DNA of 64,000 nt from JBMNCQ01 sp049366715 (GCA_049366715.1 JBMNCQ010000074.1:7683-71682), one strand, 5' to 3'; counted from the stretch's first letter, positions 51,019 through 59,895 are shown. Translations and numbers: made by a program. Notes: generated by a model from the sequence alone, not told the origin.

Positions 51019-51843
51019 ATGATAGAGGTAAGAAATCTGGTTCATAAATATAAGGCTGGCAATGATCAAGAAATTGCAGCAGTTAATAACCTTAACTTAG
51101 ATATTCATGATGGAGAGTTTGTTGCTGTACTCGGGCATAATGGTTCCGGTAAATCAACGCTAGCCAAACATCTTAATGCCTTACTCCTCCCCACGGGGGG
51201 CAATGTGGTTGTGAATGGCATTGATACCCGGGATAATGAGAAACTGTGGGAAATAAGACAGCAGGTCGGGATGGTATTTCAAAATCCTGATAATCAGTTG
51301 ATTGCCACTACTGTTGAAGAAGATGTAGCTTTTGGCCCCGAAAATCTAGGAATCCCTCCGGTAAAAATCAGGCAGAGGGTTGACGAGTCCTTGGATTTAG
51401 TGGGCATGACTGAATTTAAAACGCGGGCCCCTCATCTCTTATCAGGAGGACAGAAGCAGAGAGTGGCTATTGCCGGAATAATTGCCATGCGTCCCCGGTA
51501 TCTTGTCCTTGATGAGCCTACCGCCATGCTGGACCCTTCAGGAAGAGAAGAAGTAATGAATACGATTCGAAAGCTTAATAAAGAGGAAGGGCTGGCAATT
51601 GTTCATATAACCCATTTTATGGAGGAAGCAGTTTTTGCCGACCGGGTTGTGGTTATGGAAGCAGGTGAAATCGTCCTGCAAGGGAAACCCAGGGAAGTTT
51701 TTACTCAGGTCTCCGTATTAAAAGATTTAGGTCTTGATGTGCCGCCCATTACAGAATTGGCCTTCCTCTTAAACAAGGAAATTCCGCAATTCCCCAAAGA
51801 CATCATGACAGTTGACGAAATGGTGGTGACATTATGCCCATAG
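51019..51843 (+). CDS. ecfA1: energy-coupling factor transporter ATPase EcfA1
   Basis: ATPase of the ECF vitamin/metal importer. Walker A GHNGSGKST, signature LSGGQKQR and Walker B YLVLDEPT are present in the 274-residue protein. GGGTGAGAG precedes the ATG. It overlaps the next ATPase gene by 10 nt, and ecfT follows. A gene for a substrate-binding S component is not in the window, consistent with a group II ECF module that shares its A-A'-T core with several S proteins. Confidence 0.95.
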   Translation: MIEVRNLVHKYKAGNDQEIAAVNNLNLDIHDGEFVAVLGHNGSGKSTLAKHLNALLLPTGGNVVVNGIDTRDNEKLWEIRQQVGMVFQNPDNQLIATTVEEDVAFGPENLGIPPVKIRQRVDESLDLVGMTEFKTRAPHLLSGGQKQRVAIAGIIAMRPRYLVLDEPTAMLDPSGREEVMNTIRKLNKEEGLAIVHITHFMEEAVFADRVVVMEAGEIVLQGKPREVFTQVSVLKDLGLDVPPITELAFLLNKEIPQFPKDIMTVDEMVVTLCP

Positions 51844-52703
51844 AAATCAATAACCTTTATCATACTTATCAGATTGGTACTCCTTATGAAGCTCATGCTT
51901 TGCAGGATATTCAACTGAAAATTGCGGAAGGAGAATTTATTGGGCTGATTGGTCACACCGGATCCGGTAAATCCACCTTGGTACAGCATTTAAATGGTCT
52001 TTTAAAGCCTTCTTCCGGTGAGATAATTATTGATGGCATTAATATCGGAAAAAAAGGTGTGAAGTTGAAAGATATCCGCAATAAGGTCGGATTAGTATTT
52101 CAATACCCGGAGCATCAGCTTTTTGAAGAAACAGTCTTAAGGGATGTGAGTTTCGGTCCTTTAAATCTCGGCTTACCCGAAGATGAAGTGACCAAGCGGG
52201 TAAAAGAAGCCTTGGAAATGGTTAATTTGAATTACGATCAGGTTAAGGATCAATCCCCGTTTAATTTAAGCGGCGGGCAAAAAAGAAGAGTCGCTATTGC
52301 CGGTGTTCTGGCAATGGAGCCTAAATATCTGATTTTGGATGAGCCGACTGCCGGATTGGACCCCCGGGGCCGGGATGAGATACTTGCCCAAATAAAAATT
52401 TTACATGAACAACTAAATATTACGATTATTTTGGTTTCCCATAGTATGGATGATGTGGCTAAACTGGCCGGCAGATTAATCGTAATGCACCGGGGACAAA
52501 TTGAACTTCAAGGTTCTCCCTATGAAGTTTTTCAAAAGACAGAAACCTTAAAAGAAATCGGCTTAGGTGTGCCTACCGTATCACTGCTGATGAAAAAATT
52601 AAAAGCCCGGGGCTTACAAGTGAGAACGGATTTAATCACAATGGAAGAAGCTAAAGCAGAAATAGTAAAAGTAATCATGAAGGGAAGTGGGAAGAATGCT
52701 TAA
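51834..52703 (+). CDS. ecfA2: energy-coupling factor transporter ATPase EcfA2
   Basis: Second ATPase of the ECF module, with Walker A GHTGSGKST, signature LSGGQKRR and Walker B YLILDEPT in 289 residues. It pairs with EcfA1 as a heterodimer in this type of transporter. It overlaps ecfA1 by 10 nt, and its last bases overlap the ecfT start region, so the three are one operon. Confidence 0.95.
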   Translation: MPIEINNLYHTYQIGTPYEAHALQDIQLKIAEGEFIGLIGHTGSGKSTLVQHLNGLLKPSSGEIIIDGINIGKKGVKLKDIRNKVGLVFQYPEHQLFEETVLRDVSFGPLNLGLPEDEVTKRVKEALEMVNLNYDQVKDQSPFNLSGGQKRRVAIAGVLAMEPKYLILDEPTAGLDPRGRDEILAQIKILHEQLNITIILVSHSMDDVAKLAGRLIVMHRGQIELQGSPYEVFQKTETLKEIGLGVPTVSLLMKKLKARGLQVRTDLITMEEAKAEIVKVIMKGSGKNA

Positions 52704-53496
52704 GGATATCACCATCGGACAGTATATTCCCGGAAATTCCCTCATCCACCGACTTGATCCCCGAACCAAAATCTTAGCAGTGATTATTTATATGACGGCG
52801 CTATTTATTATTAATAATGCAATCGGTTATTATTTCATTTTACTGTTTTCCTTAAATATTATCCTGCTTTCCCGTGTTCCCATAAGATATTATCTTAAAG
52901 GCTTAAAGCCTCTATTGATCATTATCATCTTAACGGTAAGTTTGCACATTTTTATGACTCCCGGTACCGTCATTGGTGAATTAGGACCGCTGGCGATTAC
53001 GAAAGAAGGTGTGAAGCAGGGGGTTTTCATGGGAACCAGGCTGATTCTTTTGGTTACGGTAACATCGGTATTGACTTTAACGACAACACCTATTGCATTA
53101 ACTGACGGGATAGAGAGACTGCTAAACCCTTTTAAAAAGGTAGGGGTACCTGCTCACGAGTTAGCAATGATGATGACAATAGCCCTTCGTTTTATTCCTA
53201 CACTAATTGAAGAAACAGATAAGATCATGAAAGCCCAAATGGCACGGGGCGCCGACTTTGAAAGCGGAAACATTATGCAGCGTGCCAAGGCTTTAATTCC
53301 TCTCTTAGTACCTTTATTCTTAGGGGCTTTCCGCAGGGCGGACGATTTAGCAATGGCTATGGAAGCAAGATGCTACCGTGGCGGTGAGAATAGAACCCGA
53401 ATGAAGCAGCTTAAATATACATCTCTGGATGCCGGAACTATGTTTATTACAACAATTTTTCTTGTGTTTAGTATTTATACAAGGATTGTTGGATGA
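52696..53496 (+). CDS. ecfT: energy-coupling factor transporter transmembrane protein EcfT
   Basis: Membrane subunit that couples the ATPases to the S component. The 266-residue protein has about five or six hydrophobic segments and the two Ala-Arg-Gly-type coupling motifs MARGAD and MEARCYRGG. An in-frame GTG lies at 52687; ATG 52696 is preferred because GGGAAG is just upstream of it and the family N-terminus is MLKDITIGQYIPG. It overlaps ecfA2 by 8 nt. Confidence 0.95.
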   Translation: MLKDITIGQYIPGNSLIHRLDPRTKILAVIIYMTALFIINNAIGYYFILLFSLNIILLSRVPIRYYLKGLKPLLIIIILTVSLHIFMTPGTVIGELGPLAITKEGVKQGVFMGTRLILLVTVTSVLTLTTTPIALTDGIERLLNPFKKVGVPAHELAMMMTIALRFIPTLIEETDKIMKAQMARGADFESGNIMQRAKALIPLLVPLFLGAFRRADDLAMAMEARCYRGGENRTRMKQLKYTSLDAGTMFITTIFLVFSIYTRIVG

Positions 53497-53529
53497 TGTG
53501 ATCGCTTGGTATAACAAAAACCAAAGATT

Positions 53530-53660
53530 TTTAGGACGCATCCGCTAATATGCAGAATTGCATGATGTATCCGTGCATGGCAGTTTTGGGCTGATGCATC
53601 CTTATGACCGGACCCGGGTGCAGATGCTTCATGTGAAGTTAACCTGCCTAAGATGCAGCG
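53530..53660. repeat. ATGCATCC-type repeat words before truA
   Basis: No gene is seen. The block CCGGACCCGGGTGCAGATGC (about 53606-53625) matches the one near 18467 at 19 of 20 bases. TGATGCATCC and GATGTATCC occur around it. Confidence 0.65.
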
Positions 53661-53724
53661 ATTAATATTAGTTCTAAAGGGATGCTATTCTTTATTATTC
53701 ACTTCGATATTGAAGGTGAAACAG

Positions 53725-54468
53725 ATGCGTAATATTAAAGCTGTTATTGAATATGACGGGACAAATTATCATGGATTTCAAATACAAGCAAATCAGGGGA
53801 TACCTACCATTCAGGGAAAACTTGAGAGCTGTTTGATGCGGGTTTTAAAGGAACCAATTAAAATAATCGGTGCCGGCCGCACTGATGCAGGTGTTCATGC
53901 CGAGGGTCAAACAATAAATTTCTTGACGCATTCCAGGATACCGTTGGATAAACTGCCTCTTGCTATTAATACCAAATTACCTGTTGATATCGTGATTAAG
54001 TCTGTGGAGGAAGTTTCACCGGATTTTCATGCTCAGTATGATGCGAAAGGGAAGTATTATGTATATAGGATTTATAATAACCGGATTCCCTCTGTATTTA
54101 ATCGTTGCTATGCCTATTTTGTTCCATATAAAATTGAGCCGGATTTAATTGCCCGGGGTTGTAAGTTATTTGTCGGAACCCACAATTTCAAAAGCTTTGC
54201 GGCGAGTGGTACAACGGTTAAAGATTTTGTAAGGACTATTTACGGCTGTGAGTTTAAAAAACAGAGTGAATTATGGGAGATTCATATTCAGGGCAGCGGA
54301 TTTTTATATAACATGGTAAGAATAATAGCAGGAACTTTGCTGGAACTGGGTAAAGGAAAACGAACCCTCTTATCAATAACGGAAGCACTGGAAAATGAAG
54401 ACCGGAATATGGCAGGACAAACTGCGCCGGCCCACGGATTATGCCTAAAAAGTGTATTATATTCTTGA
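53725..54468 (+). CDS. truA: tRNA pseudouridine(38-40) synthase TruA
   Basis: TruA makes pseudouridine at positions 38-40 of tRNA anticodon arms. The 247-residue protein contains the catalytic Asp, D54, in GAGRTDAGVHA, and EYDGTNYHGFQIQ at the N-terminus. The frame is open from 53653, but GAAGGTGA sits 6 nt before ATG 53725. The -35 of the next operon overlaps its stop codon. Confidence 0.95.
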   Translation: MRNIKAVIEYDGTNYHGFQIQANQGIPTIQGKLESCLMRVLKEPIKIIGAGRTDAGVHAEGQTINFLTHSRIPLDKLPLAINTKLPVDIVIKSVEEVSPDFHAQYDAKGKYYVYRIYNNRIPSVFNRCYAYFVPYKIEPDLIARGCKLFVGTHNFKSFAASGTTVKDFVRTIYGCEFKKQSELWEIHIQGSGFLYNMVRIIAGTLLELGKGKRTLLSITEALENEDRNMAGQTAPAHGLCLKSVLYS

Positions 54469-54493
54469 CATGAAGGTTATGTTTGATTAAACT
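54465..54493 (+). promoter_or_regulatory. promoter of rplM-rpsI
   Basis: TTGACA at 54465-54470, overlapping the truA stop, and TAAACT at 54488-54493 with a 17-nt spacer. Confidence 0.6.
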
Positions 54494-54499
54494 ACTATT

Positions 54500-54594
54500 G
54501 TGGCTTTTTGTATCCTTGGTATTTATAGCCCACGAGCCCCGGGAGATAAATTGGCCAGGATATTTATTAAATTAGGATGACCCAAATTCCTAAG
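54500..54594 (+). promoter_or_regulatory. probable ribosomal protein L13 leader
   Basis: Leader before rplM. It holds GGTATTTATAGCCCACGAGC and CCCGGGAG, text that I recall from Firmicutes L13 leaders. The match is by memory, not by alignment. Confidence 0.5.
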
Positions 54595-54608
54595 GAGGGA
54601 AATAACGA

Positions 54609-55043
54609 ATGAAGACCTATATGGCGAAGCCAAATGAGGTTGAGAGAAAGTGGTATATTATAGATGCTGCTGGCAAACCTCTGGGTAGAGTAGCTACACT
54701 GGCTGCTACTTTATTAAGAGGAAAGCATAAACCAACTTACACTCCAAACGTAGATTGCGGAGATCATGTTATTGTAATTAACGCGAAAGATGTAATCTTA
54801 ACGGGTAAGAAATTAGATCAAAAGGAGTTAATCCGGCACAGCCGTTATCCTGGTGGATTAAAAAGAACAAGTTACCGGGACTTATTAGCTACAAAACCAG
54901 GTTTAGCTCTAGAGGTAGCAATCAAAGGTATGTTACCTCATACGAAGCTGGGAAGACAAATGTATAAAAAACTCAAAGTCTATCGTGGTGCGGATCATCC
55001 GCATCAAGCACAAAAACCTGAAGTATGGGGAAGGGAGGCGTAA
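54609..55043 (+). CDS. rplM: 50S ribosomal protein L13
   Basis: L13 is an early assembly protein of the large subunit. The 144-residue protein begins MKTYMAKPNEVERKWYIIDAAGKPLGRVATLAATLLRGKHKPTYTPNVDCGDHVIVINA and ends HPHQAQKPEVW. AAGGAGGG precedes the ATG. rpsI starts right after, as in all bacteria. Confidence 0.98.
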   Translation: MKTYMAKPNEVERKWYIIDAAGKPLGRVATLAATLLRGKHKPTYTPNVDCGDHVIVINAKDVILTGKKLDQKELIRHSRYPGGLKRTSYRDLLATKPGLALEVAIKGMLPHTKLGRQMYKKLKVYRGADHPHQAQKPEVWGREA

Positions 55044-55046
55044 TTG

Positions 55047-55439
55047 GTGGCACAAGTTCAATATAACGGAACAGGACGTCGGAAAACATCTGTAGCCAGA
55101 GTAAGATTAGTACCTGGAAATGGTGATGTTACTATAAATGATCGTACATTAGCTGAGTATTTCGGCAAAAAAACCCTTGAGATGATTTCAAGACAAGCCT
55201 TAGTACTTACCGATACAGAAGGTAGATTTAATGTGATAGCCAAGGTGCATGGTGGCGGTTCCACCGGGCAAGCAGGTGCCATTCGTTTAGGCATAGCAAG
55301 AGCTTTATTAAAAGCAGAACCAAGCCTGCGGCCTGCTTTAAAAAGAGCGGGTTTCTTAACACGGGACCCCAGAATGAAAGAAAGAAAGAAATACGGCTTA
55401 AAAGGTGCCAGAAGGGCACCACAGTTCAGCAAGAGATAA
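55047..55439 (+). CDS. rpsI: 30S ribosomal protein S9
   Basis: S9 has a C-terminal tail that reaches the P-site tRNA. The 130-residue protein ends in the typical KKYGLKGARRAPQFSKR. GGGAGG lies 8 nt before GTG 55047 and 5 nt before an in-frame TTG at 55044; GTG is preferred and gives MAQVQYNGTGRRKTSVARVRL. Ended by the terminator at 55443. Confidence 0.97.
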   Translation: MAQVQYNGTGRRKTSVARVRLVPGNGDVTINDRTLAEYFGKKTLEMISRQALVLTDTEGRFNVIAKVHGGGSTGQAGAIRLGIARALLKAEPSLRPALKRAGFLTRDPRMKERKKYGLKGARRAPQFSKR

Positions 55440-55442
55440 TAC

Positions 55443-55472
55443 AAAACCAGCCTCATTCGAGGCTGGTTTTTT
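55443..55472 (+). terminator. terminator of rplM-rpsI
   Basis: Perfect 12-bp stem AAAACCAGCCTC/GAGGCTGGTTTT with loop ATTC and a run of T. Confidence 0.92.
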
Positions 55473-55499
55473 GCCGCTTTGTGGGGAAAATTACTATTC

Positions 55500-55570
55500 A
55501 GGAGATGCATCATGCGGAAAATCCCTTAAGCAGATGCATCCCAATAGTTTTGCATGCATCGGATGCCATT
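55500..55570. repeat. ATGCATCC-type repeat words after rpsI
   Basis: GAGATGCATCATGCGG, GCAGATGCATCCC and GCATGCATCGGATGCC occur within 70 nt. Same word family as near 18404 and 53530. Confidence 0.6.
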
Positions 55571-55637
55571 TTGGAAGTATAGCCAAAGGCGTCTACTCCT
55601 CTTTTCTCCCACATTGACTCACTTCTCCACTGGCCTG

Positions 55638-56399
55638 CTATCTTACAGGTTCACTGACCTCGCTTACCTCTCCGGCCAGGTATTTAACCAGTCCGGAATA
55701 AATGGCGTAAGCCATGCGGTATTGGTATTCTTCCTGAGATAAAAGCTTTGCTTCATTGGGGTTGGAAATAAACCCGCATTCAATAATAACCGTAGGAATT
55801 TGTAATTGCTCAAAGAGGAAAGTATTTTTTCTGATAAGTGCTTCTCTTTTTGTGTTGCGGAGCTGTTTTACAATCTGGTTTTGAATAGATTTGGCAAGGA
55901 CCTCGCCAGCTTTATTATTTTCGTCATAAAATGTTTGAGCACCGGTCCAGCGCTCGGAAGGAGTACTGTTACAATGGATAGAAATATAAAGATCGGCCGA
56001 ATAATCATTAGCCATCTTTACTCTGTTTTCCAGATCTGAACGCTGTTTGGCAAGAAACCGCCCCTGTAAATCGGGATTAACAAGATCCGTATCCTTATTT
56101 CTGGTCATAATAACCATTGCTCCGGATTCACTTAATATGCCGGCTAGCTTTTCTGAGATGGCCAGATTGATATCTTTTTCAATTAAGCCGTTTTTTCCTA
56201 CTTTACCGGGAAAAATACCGCCATGACCCGGGTCTATAACTATTTTCTTACTGGCCACCACCCAGGATAAGGTCTGGATATGCCGATCAAATTGGCCGAT
56301 TTGGTAAAACCAGTAGCTAAAACTTGAGACGCACAGGAAAACAAGTGCGATACTAATAAAGACAGGTATCTTCTTAACAGTAAAAAATTTAAATTTCAC
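55638..56399 (-). CDS. cwlD: N-acetylmuramoyl-L-alanine amidase CwlD
   Basis: Amidase_3 enzyme that, in Bacillus, is needed for muramic-delta-lactam in spore cortex. The 253-residue protein has an N-terminal membrane segment (about residues 12-32) and the zinc ligands in IDPGHGG, GLIEKDIN and SIHCN, with the catalytic E in IECGFISNP. GGGGTGG lies 5 nt before a GTG that starts at 56399; a GTG at 56408 is also in frame but overlaps the ribosome-binding site. It is the only large minus-strand gene in this part and convergent with rpsI. Confidence 0.92.
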   Translation of the reverse strand: MKFKFFTVKKIPVFISIALVFLCVSSFSYWFYQIGQFDRHIQTLSWVVASKKIVIDPGHGGIFPGKVGKNGLIEKDINLAISEKLAGILSESGAMVIMTRNKDTDLVNPDLQGRFLAKQRSDLENRVKMANDYSADLYISIHCNSTPSERWTGAQTFYDENNKAGEVLAKSIQNQIVKQLRNTKREALIRKNTFLFEQLQIPTVIIECGFISNPNEAKLLSQEEYQYRMAYAIYSGLVKYLAGEVSEVSEPVR

Positions 56400-56738
56400 T
56401 AAAACCACCCCAATTTAATTCATAGTCGCTAGTTCCTAGTTCATAGTAAATCGGAGAATCAGCGTAAAAGTAAAAAGAAATTATTAGTTTAAAATAATAG
56501 GTGTTAGTTATTAGCCGCTGGTAGAATAAGCAGTATGGTAGGTAAAAGCTATTCAATATTTATTGTTCTGTTAAAGAATATGGTTTTAAATGGGTAGATT
56601 AGAACAATTTTTTTGTTTTTTAGGATAAAATATCTAAGGAGGCTTGGATATTTTGCCCGGACATAACGTTGTTTGATGAGCGCGTCAATTTAATTACGAT
56701 TCACGGGAATTAATAACTAATTTAAGGAGGTTGTATAT
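56400..56738. other. intergenic region between cwlD and the AmmeMemo fusion
   Basis: Divergent gap of about 340 nt. It contains word repeats (TCATAGTCGCTAGTTCCTAGTTCATAG, about 56420-56446, and TAGCCGCTGGTAG) and a possible -10 TAAAAT near 56626. No gene is recognisable. AAGGAGGTTG sits 8 nt before ATG 56739. Confidence 0.6.
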
Positions 56739-58136
56739 ATGCTGCAAATGGTGGCCCTTTGTCCGCATCCGGCTATAATTATCCCGGAAATAGGGAAAGA
56801 AGAACTTAATCAGGTAACCCGGACAGTAAATGCAATGTCGGAGCTGAGTATGGAAATAAAGAAGCTGGATCCCGAATTAATTATATTTATAACACCCCAT
56901 GGAGCAGTATTCCGGGATGCGATTACAATACCTAAACTTGATAACATTGCAGGATCTTTCAGAAAGTTTGGTGCGGATATCTCATTAAGGAGGAAAATCG
57001 CCGGGGGCTTTAGGAGAATTCTGCTTCAGGAGGCACGGCAGATTGAAGCTGTGGTAGTTGAGCTGGATAGTGTAGATGCCCATAATTATAGCGTCAAACT
57101 GGAATTGGATCATGGAATATTAGTTCCGTTGTATTATTTGAATAAAGCCGGAGTAGATACCCCCATACTTCCGATCAACATGGGGATGCTGCCCTATTAC
57201 CAACTTTATGAATTTGGGATGTGCTTACAGAAAGCAATAGCCGGGGAGAATAAAAAAGCCGTAGTAATCATTAGTGGTGATTTTTCACATAGATTAACAC
57301 CCGATGCGCCGGCTGGTTTTGACCCGCAGGGAAAGGTTTTTGATGAAATCGTTGTGCAAAGCATAGCAGAAGGTGATGTGTTAAGATTATTCAATATTGA
57401 TCATAAGATTATTAATAAAGCCGGAGAATGCGGGCTGCGCCCTTTAGTTATGGGTTTGGGGGCTTTAGACGGCTTTGCAATACGCTCAAAGGTTTATTCA
57501 TATGAGGGTCCTTTTGGTGTAGGCTATCTGGTAGCGGAAATCAGACCTGATGTAGCTATGGAAAGCAGGATTCTGCTGGAAAAGATTAAAGAGAATGATA
57601 AAAATCGAATGGATAAAATCAGGGCCGGTGAAAGCTGGCTGGTTAAATGGGCCAGAGAGAATTTAGAAAGCTATTTAAAAACAGGCAGATCGTTGGCAAT
57701 ACCTGATGAAGTCCCCCCGGAATTTAAAAGTAGGCAAGGGGTCTTTGTTTCGATAAAAAAAGATGGTCATTTAAGGGGATGTATTGGGACAATCAGACCG
57801 ACAAAATCTTCGATCGTCGAAGAAGTGCAGGATAATGTACTGAAAGCTGCCCTGGAAGACCCTAGATTTGAGCCTGTCGAAGAAGAAGAATTAACTCAGC
57901 TGATTTATTCAGTAGATGTTCTGGCTACTCCGGAAAGCATAGACAGCATTGAACAGCTTGACCCGGAGACATATGGGGTAATCGTTAAAAAAGGCTTGCG
58001 GCAGGGATTATTGCTGCCCAAGCTGGAGGGAATAGAAAATGTCGAAGAACAGGTGGCCGTAGCTAAACAGAAAGCAGGAATCAGGCCGCAGGAAGAGGTT
58101 GAGATGGAAAGATTTAAAGTAACAAGATATGATTAA
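56739..58136 (+). CDS. AmmeMemoRadiSam system fusion: LigB/MEMO-like plus AMMECR1 domain
   Basis: Fusion of two domains in 465 residues. The first ~270 residues are a class III extradiol dioxygenase (LigB/MEMO1) type fold with H10 in CPHPAI, ITPHGAVF, and SGDFSHRLTP. The last ~175 are an AMMECR1 domain with the signature LRGCIGTI (345-352, C348). These are the A and B components of the AmmeMemoRadiSam system; in many genomes they are separate genes. The third component, a radical SAM enzyme, follows. The reaction is not known. The ATG has a good AAGGAGG. Confidence 0.9.
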   Translation: MLQMVALCPHPAIIIPEIGKEELNQVTRTVNAMSELSMEIKKLDPELIIFITPHGAVFRDAITIPKLDNIAGSFRKFGADISLRRKIAGGFRRILLQEARQIEAVVVELDSVDAHNYSVKLELDHGILVPLYYLNKAGVDTPILPINMGMLPYYQLYEFGMCLQKAIAGENKKAVVIISGDFSHRLTPDAPAGFDPQGKVFDEIVVQSIAEGDVLRLFNIDHKIINKAGECGLRPLVMGLGALDGFAIRSKVYSYEGPFGVGYLVAEIRPDVAMESRILLEKIKENDKNRMDKIRAGESWLVKWARENLESYLKTGRSLAIPDEVPPEFKSRQGVFVSIKKDGHLRGCIGTIRPTKSSIVEEVQDNVLKAALEDPRFEPVEEEELTQLIYSVDVLATPESIDSIEQLDPETYGVIVKKGLRQGLLLPKLEGIENVEEQVAVAKQKAGIRPQEEVEMERFKVTRYD

Positions 58137-58139
58137 AAG

Positions 58140-58320
58140 AATGATTGAAAATTGAGGGTTGGCCGATAATGGGAAGTGGGATGATCACTAGTCATGAAAA
58201 GGTAGAGGTAAAGGATTAGAGGCATTGCCGGCTTAAAGATCAGGATTATTGTCAGGAAGGTCACCCTTTGCATGCAAGGCTTGTGTCGGATGCATAAAAA
58301 TTGCTTAAAAAGAAAGGAAG
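58140..58320. repeat. word repeats between the AmmeMemo fusion and amrS
   Basis: Contains TGAAAATTGAGGGTTGG, GATCACTAGTCATG and TTGCATGCAAGG with TCGGATGCATAAA (about 58265-58300). No gene is seen in this ~190-nt gap. Confidence 0.55.
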
Positions 58321-58328
58321 TGTTATGA

Positions 58329-59189
58329 TTGTCCCGGGAAGCTATGTATTGGACTTCATTAGCTAACGACGCGGTCAGGTGCTTTCTTTGTCCCCATCAT
58401 TGTGTCATCCCTTCCGGTAATTTAGGAATTTGCCGGGTAAGAAAGAACGAGAACGGTTCCTTACAAAGTTTAAATTACGGGCTATGTACTGCTATAGCCC
58501 TGGACCCCATTGAAAAGAAACCCCTCTATCATTATTATCCCGGTTCAAATATCCTGTCCATTGGAACCTTCGGATGTAATTTACAGTGTTCTTTCTGTCA
58601 AAACTGGGAAATTGCCCATGGAGAAAACCCGCCCCTGTACAAGGTAACAGCCCGGGAAATGGCTGAACTAGCCCGGAGACAAAAACCGGAAAATAATATC
58701 GGGATCGCGTATACTTACTCGGAGCCTCTAATGTGGTATGAATTCCTGTTAGATACGGCTGAGGAGATAAAAAATTTAGGATTATCTAATATTCTGGTAT
58801 CAAACGGTTATATTGAAGAGGAGCCTTTGCGGACGTTGCTGCCGTATATTGATGCGGCTAACATTGATGTAAAAGCATTTAATCAAACATTTTATCCAAG
58901 ATTGTGTAAAGGGCAGTTGGATCCGGTGAAGCGTACGGTAGAAATTTTGGCAGAAAAATGTCATCTGGAAATAACGACTTTAGTTATTCCAGGTGCCAAT
59001 GACGCAATGGAGGAGGTAAATGAACTTGCCGAATGGGTAGCCGGTATCTCTAAAGATATTCCTTTACATTTAACCAGGTATTTTCCTAATTATAAACTGC
59101 ATATCCCGGCTACGCCGATTGCTACCCTGAAAAATGCCGGGGAAATTGCTCGGCGGAGTCTAAGCAGAGTCTATCTTGGAAATATTTAA
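58329..59189 (+). CDS. amrS: AmmeMemoRadiSam system radical SAM enzyme (short form)
   Basis: Radical SAM protein with the [4Fe-4S] motif C83-x3-C87-x2-C90 in GCNLQCSFCQNWEI and an N-terminal cysteine stretch CFLCPHHC with GICRVRKN, typical of AmrS. Its length is 286 residues. AmrS proteins I recall are about 330-340 and end with two CxxC pairs; this one stops right after VYLGNI. No such tail is readable in the downstream frames. It starts at TTG 8 nt after AAGGAAG. Partner of the MEMO/AMMECR1 fusion. Confidence 0.88.
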   Translation: MSREAMYWTSLANDAVRCFLCPHHCVIPSGNLGICRVRKNENGSLQSLNYGLCTAIALDPIEKKPLYHYYPGSNILSIGTFGCNLQCSFCQNWEIAHGENPPLYKVTAREMAELARRQKPENNIGIAYTYSEPLMWYEFLLDTAEEIKNLGLSNILVSNGYIEEEPLRTLLPYIDAANIDVKAFNQTFYPRLCKGQLDPVKRTVEILAEKCHLEITTLVIPGANDAMEEVNELAEWVAGISKDIPLHLTRYFPNYKLHIPATPIATLKNAGEIARRSLSRVYLGNI

Positions 59190-59416
59190 GGGCTAGTCGG
59201 CAGCATGCTCTCGATAATATAACATCCGGATAATTTCCGAATTACACTCTTCGCTGCCTAGCCGGCTGGTTCCGGAATCTTTTATTTTACTTTCTTATAA
59301 TGTTGTGGCAAATAAAAATAACAAAGTTGTTTTTGGTATATTGAAGGATTTTTTAAATTTAATGGGGAATTTATAGGAAAAATAAAATACAGACTTTAAA
59401 GAATGGAGGAAGAAAC

Positions 59417-59833
59417 TTGGCGGAGCAGCAAATCGTCATTTTTAAACTTGATGGTGTTGAATATGGAATAGATATATTACAAGTGAATGAAATTGTAAAG
59501 CTACAGGCAATTACCAAAATGCCTAATATGCCGGATTATGTTGATGGAGTAATTAATCTGAGGGGAAAAGTAATTCCTATCGTAGATTTGAAGGTGAAAT
59601 TCAAGCTGAATCCGGGAGCAAGAAATGAAAATACTCGCATAATCGTTGTAAATGTTGATCATAAAGTATTAGGTGCAGTTGTTGATGAGGTTTCAGAGGT
59701 TCTAAGAATCAAGGAAAGCCAGATTGAAGATGCAAACACAATTTCTACCCATATTAACGAACAGTTTGTCCGGGGAGTTGCTAAAGTAGAAGATAGGCTG
59801 GTAATTCTTTTGAAAATTGACGAAATATTTTAA
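59417..59833 (+). CDS. cheW: chemotaxis coupling protein CheW
   Basis: CheW-fold protein of 138 residues that normally couples receptors to CheA. The conserved text is FKLDGVEYGIDILQVNEIV, MPNMPDYVDGVINLRGKVIPIVDLKVKF and VRGVAKVEDRLVILLKID. It starts at TTG after GGAGGAAG. No receptor, CheA or flagellar gene is near, so it is an orphan here; it may serve a remote array or a non-chemotactic system. The HD-GYP gene follows after 62 nt. Confidence 0.93.
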   Translation: MAEQQIVIFKLDGVEYGIDILQVNEIVKLQAITKMPNMPDYVDGVINLRGKVIPIVDLKVKFKLNPGARNENTRIIVVNVDHKVLGAVVDEVSEVLRIKESQIEDANTISTHINEQFVRGVAKVEDRLVILLKIDEIF

Positions 59834-59895
59834 ATGATGTCGAATGATTTCCCAGGAAATTATAAATTGTAGAAATTTTACAAAGGAAGATATTT

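Noticed and set aside
55058..55513. Minus-strand frame of 151 codons over rpsI
   Set aside because: Shadow of rpsI and its terminator.
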